A stretch of DNA of 64,000 nucleotides from Actinomycetes bacterium (GTDB lineage: Bacteria; Actinomycetota; Actinomycetes; Streptosporangiales; Streptosporangiaceae), in NCBI GenBank assembly GCA_021793235.1, contig JAJYTD010000003.1, positions 124,001 through 188,000 on the forward strand. Direction: 5' to 3'. The notes below the pieces were generated by a model. That model was not told the origin of the DNA and did not search any database. It worked only from the letters and a program-made list of their open reading frames with translations. Below, one piece after another: positions 59,268 through 64,000 of the stretch (positions are counted from its first letter, which is position 1; every line of letters begins with the position of its first letter). The position numbers and the translations under genes were made by a program.

Positions 59268-60737
59268 GTGACTCCCCAGCTCGATCTACTCGTCAAGAAC
59301 GTCGCCGTCGTCCTCGATGAGCACCCCGAACCGCAACGGCTCGATATCGGGGTCAAGGACGAGAAGATCGTCCGGCTAGAGGCCGGTATCCCGGAGGCGG
59401 ACGCCGCCCGGGTCGTCGATGGCGGCGGCCGAGTCGCCTTCCCCGGTATCGTGGACGCCCACCAGCACTGGGGCATCTACAACCCGCTCTCGGCGGATGC
59501 CGCTGTGGAGAGCCGGGCCTGTGCCCAGGGCGGGGTCACCACCGCCATCAACTACATGCGCACGGGGCAGTACTACCTGAACAAGGGCGGGCCCTACGCC
59601 GACTTCTTCCCGGAGGTGCTCGCTGCCACCGAGGGGAAGTCGCTGGTCGACTACGCCTTCCACATCGCGCCGATGAGCTCCGAGCACCTCGACGAGATCC
59701 CGAGCCTGATCCGCGACATGGGCGTCACCTCGTTCAAGATCTTCATGTTCTACGGCAGCCACGGGCTGCACGGCCGTAGCCAGGACCAGAACTCCTTCCT
59801 GATGCTCCCCGAGGGGGAGCGCTACGACTACGCCCGGTTCGAGTTCGTGATGCGCGCCATTCAAAAGGCCCGCGAGGCCAACCCCGAACTCGCCGACCAG
59901 ATCTCGCTGTCGCTGCACTGCGAGACCGCCGAGATCATGAGCGCCTACACCAAGCTCGTCGAGGACGAGGGCAAGCTCAGCGGTCTGGAGGCATACCACG
60001 CCTCCCGCCCGCCGCACTCCGAGGGCCTGGCGATCTCCATCGCCTCCTACCTCGCGCACGAGACCGGGCTGCCCACCATCAACCTGCTGCACCTGACCTC
60101 GCGCAAGGCCGTCGAGGCGGCGCTGCTGATGGCGCGGACCTTCCCGCACATCAACTTCCGCCGCGAGGTCACCGTGAGCCATCTCCTCGCCGACATCACC
60201 ACCGCGCATGGGATCGGCGGCAAGGTCAACCCGCCGCTGCGGCCGCGCGAGGACGTCGAGGCCCTGTGGCGGCACGTGATCGACGGGGATATCGACTGGG
60301 TGGTCAGCGACCACGCATGCTGCCAGGACGAGCTCAAGTTCGGTTCGGACCGTGAGGACGTCTTCCTGGCCAAGTCCGGATTCGGCGGTGCCGAGTACAT
60401 GCTCGCCGGCATGATCACCGAGGGGAGGAAGCGCGGCCTGTCCTACCGGCGGATCGCCCAGCTGACCGCCGGGAACCCCGCGGCGCGGTTCGGCCTCCAC
60501 AGCAAGGGCGCTATCGCGGTCGGCCTCGACGCCGACTTCTGCCTCGTGGACACGGACCGGACCTGGACGGTGCGCGCCGAGGACTCGGAGTCCGCCCAGG
60601 AGTACACCCCCTTCGAAGGCTTCGAGCTGACCGCGAAGGTCACCGACACCTTCCTGCGCGGCACGCAGATCCTGGCCGACGGTGCGGTGACGGACACCGC
60701 TCCGTCGGGCCGGTACCTCTCGCGCCCCACAGCCTGA
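59268..60737 (+). CDS. Dihydropyrimidinase/hydantoinase-like amidohydrolase
   Basis: 489 residues of the cyclic-amide hydrolase family. Metal ligands: FPGIVDAHQHWGIYNP (HxH), bridging Lys in GVTSFKIFMFYGSHG (carbamylated in the family), SLHCETAEIM, NLLHLTSRKAVEAALL, and Asp in DWVVSDHACCQDE. Opens dihydropyrimidines, hydantoins or related cyclic amides. The substrate loop residues differ from classical dihydropyrimidinases (the HQHWG segment is unusual: most have HxH followed by other residues), so the ring is uncertain. GTG 59268 with TAGGAGA upstream. Same transcript as the PrpD gene, 32 bases away. Confidence 0.9.
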   Translation: MTPQLDLLVKNVAVVLDEHPEPQRLDIGVKDEKIVRLEAGIPEADAARVVDGGGRVAFPGIVDAHQHWGIYNPLSADAAVESRACAQGGVTTAINYMRTGQYYLNKGGPYADFFPEVLAATEGKSLVDYAFHIAPMSSEHLDEIPSLIRDMGVTSFKIFMFYGSHGLHGRSQDQNSFLMLPEGERYDYARFEFVMRAIQKAREANPELADQISLSLHCETAEIMSAYTKLVEDEGKLSGLEAYHASRPPHSEGLAISIASYLAHETGLPTINLLHLTSRKAVEAALLMARTFPHINFRREVTVSHLLADITTAHGIGGKVNPPLRPREDVEALWRHVIDGDIDWVVSDHACCQDELKFGSDREDVFLAKSGFGGAEYMLAGMITEGRKRGLSYRRIAQLTAGNPAARFGLHSKGAIAVGLDADFCLVDTDRTWTVRAEDSESAQEYTPFEGFELTAKVTDTFLRGTQILADGAVTDTAPSGRYLSRPTA

Positions 60738-60780
60738 TCCCCGACCGGCCGGTGCGCGGCGGTCCGCGGCAAGAGGCTAC

Positions 60781-60819
60781 GGGGCACCGGTGCCCGCGCT
60801 AGGCGCGCACCGGTGCCCC
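60781..60819 (+). terminator. Hairpin after the hydantoinase-like gene
   Basis: GGGGCACCGGTGC (60781-60793) and GCACCGGTGCCCC (60807-60819), 13-bp perfect stem, 13-base loop, no T-run. Could end the rightward arm or regulate read-through into the next gene 56 bases later. Confidence 0.55.
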
Positions 60820-60874
60820 GCCGCATGGCACCCGGACCGGCCCACTGCCTGGTAACCAGCCCGACTGGAGACAT

Positions 60875-61612
60875 ATGGACCTCGCACAACAGATGATCGA
60901 GCCTGTCTACGGCTTCGATCTGCACAGTTTCGCTGTGCTTCTGCACATCCTGCTACTGACCTACTGGCTCGGCGCGGACATGGGCGTCTTCTACGCCAGC
61001 AGGTTCGTGGTCAACCCCTCGGTGTCCCCGGCCGCCCGGGGCGTGGCGGCCAAGGTGATGAACGTCGTAGACCTGGCCCCCCGCATCTGCCTCGTGCTGA
61101 TGCTGCCCAGCGGAGTGACCCTCATGGCAGCCACGGACCTGGGGCGCGACGTGTTCTACGGGTGGCCGCTGGCGCTGGTCTGGGCTGCGGCCCTGATCTG
61201 GCTCGCGTTGGTCATCGTCGACTTCCGGCGTGCGCCGGTACGGTATGCCGACCTGGCGCACCGCACCGACTACGTGGTGCGGATCGCCCTCGTGCTGGGG
61301 CTTTTGGCCGTGTCCGGGTACACCTTCGTCGTCGCCGAGCCCTTCGGCGTGACCACCAACCCGAAGTGGCTGGCGGGGAAGGTGGCGGCGTATGCGCTGT
61401 GCATCTTCGGCGGGATCATGATCCGGGTGAAGCTGAGGCCGTTCGGCCCCGCCTTCGCCAAGCTGATGAGCGACGGCTCCTCGCCCGAGGTCGAGCGCGG
61501 CGTCCAGGGCGCGGTCCGCGGGTCCATCCCCTACGTGCTGCTGATCTGGGTGATGATCCTGACCGCCACCTTCCTCGGGGTGGTGAAGCCCGGCACGGCC
61601 GCTGTCGGATGA
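60875..61612 (+). CDS. Polytopic membrane protein (CopD/HemJ-like look)
   Basis: 245 residues with six membrane helices (SFAVLLHILLLTYWLGADMG, APRICLVLMLPSGVTLMAA, ALVWAAALIWLALVIV, VVRIALVLGLLAVSGYTFVV, KVAAYALCIFGGIMIRVKL, YVLLIWVMILTATFLGVV). The first helix has His in LHILLLTYWLG, a pattern shared with CopD- and HemJ-type haem or copper membrane proteins; I do not recognise a defined family. It sits in the island behind a hairpin, so it may be an electron-carrier or transport partner. ATG 60875. Confidence 0.6.
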   Translation: MDLAQQMIEPVYGFDLHSFAVLLHILLLTYWLGADMGVFYASRFVVNPSVSPAARGVAAKVMNVVDLAPRICLVLMLPSGVTLMAATDLGRDVFYGWPLALVWAAALIWLALVIVDFRRAPVRYADLAHRTDYVVRIALVLGLLAVSGYTFVVAEPFGVTTNPKWLAGKVAAYALCIFGGIMIRVKLRPFGPAFAKLMSDGSSPEVERGVQGAVRGSIPYVLLIWVMILTATFLGVVKPGTAAVG

Positions 61613-61677
61613 CCCGTGTGGCGGGCTTTCCTCCGGTCCCGCAGTGGCCTGGAGGGAGTCCGCCTCGGGTTTCCGCT

Positions 61678-61733
61678 GATCTTGACGTTGTGTACCCCAA
61701 AGCGCGCGCTTTGGGGTACACAACGTCAAGATC
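61678..61733. repeat. 56-bp perfect palindrome
   Basis: Positions 61678-61705 and 61706-61733 are exact inverse complements, 28 bp each, with no loop (arm begins GATCTTGACGTTGTGTACCC, centre AAGCGC/GCGCTT). Lies between the membrane protein (+) and nitrilase-like (-) genes, so it may act as a bidirectional terminator; so long a perfect palindrome is unusual. No second copy was noticed in this window. Confidence 0.85.
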
Positions 61734-61747
61734 GATCGGTGACGAGC

Positions 61748-61791
61748 ACAGCCCCCTGACTCAGGGCCTTGGGCCAGAGTCAGGGGGCTGT
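61748..61791 (-). terminator. Terminator hairpin of the nitrilase-like gene
   Basis: ACAGCCCCCTGACTC (61748-61762) and GAGTCAGGGGGCTGT (61777-61791), 15-bp perfect stem, 14-base loop, right after the stop at 61804 on the minus strand. Confidence 0.7.
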
Positions 61792-61803
61792 ATGCGAGGG
61801 GAC

Positions 61804-62829
61804 TCAGATGATCCCGTCAGCGGCGAGCCGGTCGATGACGGAAGCCTGGACCTCTCGGAAGTGGCTGCGCTCGGGCACGCCGTCGATGTTGTTGACGGGG
61901 TGGACGGACGTGCGGGCATAGGTGGGGGCGTAGAGATCGAACCGCTGGCGCACCAGGAGGTTGTCCATGGAGATCCGCCGGCGGAAGGCACGCAGCGAGG
62001 CCAGGTCGATCTCCGCGTGCGCGGCCATCGAGGACCCCAGTGCCGCCTCGGCGAGGACGCTGCCGCGGAAGTCGACGACCTTGCTGCTGCCGTCGGCCGA
62101 GGCAGGGGGAAGGGCGGTGCCGAATACGCCCGCGGTGTTCGCCGAGACCACGTAGGCGCTGTTCTCTATCGCGCGCGCGAGTTTCGCGACGTTCTTCGGC
62201 GACAGGAGCGCACTGCTGATCTCGGAGGAGCTGTGCACGAACACCTCCGCGCCCCGCATGGCGAAGCAGCGGGCCAGCTCCGGGAACAGGATCTCCTCAG
62301 AGGCGATCGGCGCCAGCCGGCCGATCTCGGTGTCGGCGACCGGGAACAGCGAATCCTCGCCGTAGATCTCCAGGTAGCGATCCAGCACATCGTGCGGTGA
62401 GACCGTCCACATGGAGTGGAGCCGCCGATAGTGCAGCACCCGGCGGCCGTCAGGCCCCAGGATCACGCAGCCCTGGAAGTAGACGTCGGGGAAGTGCGGG
62501 TCGGTCTCGTAGGCGTTGACCGCGAGGTAGACGTCGGCGTCGGAGGCCAGCTGGCCCAGGCGCCGGTACTCCGGGCCGTCCGGATCGAGCGCCGCCCGCT
62601 CGGCCCACACGGGAAGCGGCTCGCCCATCGGGGGACCGGTGAGGACGTACTCGGGGAGCACCACCAGCCGGAGGTCCTGGCCGATGGTCCGCTTGGCGGC
62701 GATGGTCTCCTTGTGGATCCGGTCGATGGACTCGTTGATGGCGTCCCTCGCCGCCGGGGTGTCCACGTGGTCGTTCACCGCGTGGCACGCCGTCTGCAGG
62801 GCAAGGGCGCGGTATCTCTGGGTCGTCAA
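61804..62829 (-). CDS. Nitrilase-superfamily protein lacking the catalytic Cys
   Basis: 341 residues with the carbon-nitrogen hydrolase fold: LRLVVLPEYVLTGPPMGEPL (catalytic Glu60 present), HYRRLHSMWTV where the usual Lys is Arg135/136, and IGRLAPIASEEILFPELARCF where the usual Cys is Ser177 (or Ala). The next block MRGAEVFVHSSSEISS is like other members. So the E-K-C triad reads E-R-S; either the protein is not a nitrilase/amidase in the usual sense, or it acts as a serine variant or a regulatory subunit. Start TTG 62829 with AAGGGA five bases upstream. Leftward gene in the island. Confidence 0.8.
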   Translation of the reverse strand: MTTQRYRALALQTACHAVNDHVDTPAARDAINESIDRIHKETIAAKRTIGQDLRLVVLPEYVLTGPPMGEPLPVWAERAALDPDGPEYRRLGQLASDADVYLAVNAYETDPHFPDVYFQGCVILGPDGRRVLHYRRLHSMWTVSPHDVLDRYLEIYGEDSLFPVADTEIGRLAPIASEEILFPELARCFAMRGAEVFVHSSSEISSALLSPKNVAKLARAIENSAYVVSANTAGVFGTALPPASADGSSKVVDFRGSVLAEAALGSSMAAHAEIDLASLRAFRRRISMDNLLVRQRFDLYAPTYARTSVHPVNNIDGVPERSHFREVQASVIDRLAADGII

Positions 62830-62944
62830 GGCATTCCCTTGGCTGCGTCGGGGTGTGCCAGTGCCCGCGGCTCGAACAGGGCGAGTTCGCTGTCAAGGCC
62901 GGGCCTCGGGCACTGACTCGTCATATCCGCTGTGCGTCCGCCGG

Positions 62945-63397
62945 TCACTTCACCCGGAGTTCCTGGATGACCGTGCGCTTGACGACCCGGTCGCCTTCCA
63001 TCCAGTGCCAGGTGCGGATCTTCTGCTGGCCGTCCTTGCTGAGCTGGATGAGCTCATACAGGTAGTCGCCGTCTCCGGTGGCGCTCTTGTAGCGCCAGGT
63101 GAGCAGGATCGTGAGGTCGTCGGTCTGGTGCATGTGGCCGATGATCCGATCGTTGTCGAACCATACGTCCTTGCCGCGGAGGTGACCGTTGAACTCGATG
63201 GACTGCTGGCGCCCATCGTCCCAGGTGTAGGTGTTGATCTGCGTGATGTCGCAGGAGCCGTCGTCGGGCAGCCAGCAGTTCAGGTGCGAGGCGTGCCGGT
63301 CCACGATCTCACCCTCCGGGGTGATGTGCACGTACTCACCGCTCCACTGCCCGGCGTGCTTCTCCAGGATCGGAAAGGCGTCCAGCAGGTTGCTCAT
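62945..63397 (-). CDS. DUF3598-like small protein
   Basis: 150 residues, mostly beta strands; FPILEKHAGQWSGEYVHITPEGEIVDRHASHLNC at the N terminus and IIGHMHQTDDLTILLTWRY, YLYELIQLSKDGQQKIRTWHWMEG further on. The pattern of WxGxYxxxxxxGxxxDRHxS recalls DUF3598, a lipocalin-like ligand-binding family. I am moderately sure. It could bind a pathway intermediate. ATG 63397 with GAGGAAG upstream. Separate gene, 115 bases upstream of the nitrilase-like gene and in the same direction. Confidence 0.6.
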   Translation of the reverse strand: MSNLLDAFPILEKHAGQWSGEYVHITPEGEIVDRHASHLNCWLPDDGSCDITQINTYTWDDGRQQSIEFNGHLRGKDVWFDNDRIIGHMHQTDDLTILLTWRYKSATGDGDYLYELIQLSKDGQQKIRTWHWMEGDRVVKRTVIQELRVK

Positions 63398-63476
63398 CGG
63401 AGCTTCCTCTCGACAGTTCAAGGGAACAGGGTCTGCTGGCCGTCCGCGCGATGCGCGGTGGCCGCATTGGATACCC

Positions 63477-63515
63477 TATTCCATTACATGGAACATTGTC
63501 ACTAACAGTGGAACT
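63477..63515. promoter_or_regulatory. Cluster of island-operator half-sites
   Basis: Three half-sites, TATTCCA (63477-63483), TGGAACA (63489-63495, followed by T and TGTCACT), and TGGAACT (63509-63515). On the minus strand a TAGTGA overlaps them and could be a -10 for the DUF3598-like gene. The arrangement differs from the strong sites but uses the same half-site words. Confidence 0.5.
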
Positions 63516-63653
63516 TTTACCGATGCTCTTCTGGGGGACGTGGGAAGAGTAAGGTGTTGCGCCGGGTGCTCCGGCTGTGACGCCCACGAACTTCCTGGGC
63601 AATGCGCTACTGCTACCCCGTCCTGGTCGCTGGGTTGCCGGGACAGCCAGTAC

Positions 63654-63672
63654 GTAACAGTGTTTCTATAGA
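63654..63672 (+). promoter_or_regulatory. Weak operator and -10 before the oxidoreductase
   Basis: GTAACA-G-TGTTTC (63654-63666) resembles the copy at 46539; TATAGA (63667-63672) is a likely -10 (TATAGAAT context). No convincing -35. The ribosome site GGAGGG (63681-63686) follows. Confidence 0.35.
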
Positions 63673-63692
63673 ATCTGCAAGGAGGGAACCGT

Positions 63693-64000
63693 ATGGGGAA
63701 CGCGACGAGTTCGTCAAAGGCCGCGCGCCGGGTCGTCCTCGCGGCGCACCCGTCCGGACTCCCCACGGCCGAGTGCTTCGCCGTCGATACGGAGCCGGTC
63801 CCCGTCCCGCGGGACGGAGAACTGCTCCTGCGTGTCCGGGAACTCACCGTGGAACCGTTCGTGCGCAGGCTGATCAACCCCGGCGGCGATGTGGGAATCG
63901 GAGACTGCCCGCCCGCCACCGCGATCGCCGAGGTCGTCGGTTCCGCTGATCCCGACCACCCGGCAGGGACCCCGGTGCTGGCCGCGACCGGCTGGCGCGA
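63693..64000 (+). CDS. NADP-dependent MDR oxidoreductase, 5' part
   Basis: The first 102 codons of a gene that leaves the window. ARRVVLAAHPSGLPTAECFAVDTEPVPVPRDGELLLRVRELTVEPFVRRLINPGG is typical of the CurA/YncB-type NADPH-dependent enone or prostaglandin reductases (N-terminal GroES-like part). The cofactor domain is outside. ATG 63693 with GGAGGG seven bases upstream. It may be the last island gene in this window, reducing an unsaturated ketone. Confidence 0.8.
   Translation, partial: MGNATSSSKAARRVVLAAHPSGLPTAECFAVDTEPVPVPRDGELLLRVRELTVEPFVRRLINPGGDVGIGDCPPATAIAEVVGSADPDHPAGTPVLAATGWR

Overview
The window is high-GC DNA with dense GTG/TTG starts and 4-base stop/start overlaps, typical of an actinomycete. 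The gene set (coaA next to glmS, DUF4913, DUF6879, GTP-type PEP carboxykinase, a fused glycine-to-betaine methyltransferase, paaABCDE) fits a Nocardiopsis- or Streptomonospora-like filamentous actinobacterium. The genus is an inference from family content only.

Layout. 1-7.1 kb: housekeeping genes (glmS 5' part, coaA, nnrE/nnrD fusion, NUDIX hydrolase) mixed with small accessory genes (DUF4913, VOC, Uma2) and a membrane sensor-domain protein. 7.4-9.6 kb: a large PrsW-type membrane protease. 9.7-13.0 kb: molybdate importer modABC behind a MopI-type regulator whose last strand is interrupted by a TnpB-less IS200/IS605-like remnant. 13.2-17.7 kb: NarL-type two-component system, DUF4097 surface protein, M50B-like protease and a STAS protein. 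18.2-20.4 kb: a phosphatase-like membrane protein. 20.5-26.4 kb: a TetR regulator, two accessory genes (one DUF6879) and paaABCDE, the phenylacetyl-CoA epoxidase, with a clear promoter and operator. 26.4-35.7 kb: a carbohydrate uptake operon (Gfo/Idh/MocA oxidoreductase, ATPase, two permeases, lipoprotein, two TIM-barrel isomerases) divergent from its likely ROK repressor, with an inverted repeat over the operon promoter. 35.8-44.7 kb: DUF6069 protein, glycine betaine synthesis methyltransferase, universal stress protein, LigB-type dioxygenase, quinone oxidoreductase, SDR and pckG.

44.8-64 kb is the most interesting region: an apparently undescribed catabolic island. A leftward arm carries a CitE-like lyase, two VOC proteins, two paralogous flavoproteins, a His-rich bicupin, an amidohydrolase and an MHS transporter. 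A rightward arm carries a CoA transferase, a cyclase-family hydrolase, an MmgE/PrpD protein, a dihydropyrimidinase-like hydrolase and a membrane protein. A nitrilase-fold protein without the usual cysteine, a DUF3598-like protein and a partial oxidoreductase follow. Three promoters in this island carry the same 15-bp inverted repeat (TGGAAYA-N-TGTTCCA type) directly after the -10 box, and degenerate copies lie at three other places, so one regulator, not encoded in this window, probably controls the island. The enzymes suggest opening of an amide or N-heterocyclic ring, CoA activation of an acid, hydration and C-C cleavage; the substrate cannot be read from the sequence.

No rRNA, tRNA, CRISPR array or complete insertion sequence was seen.
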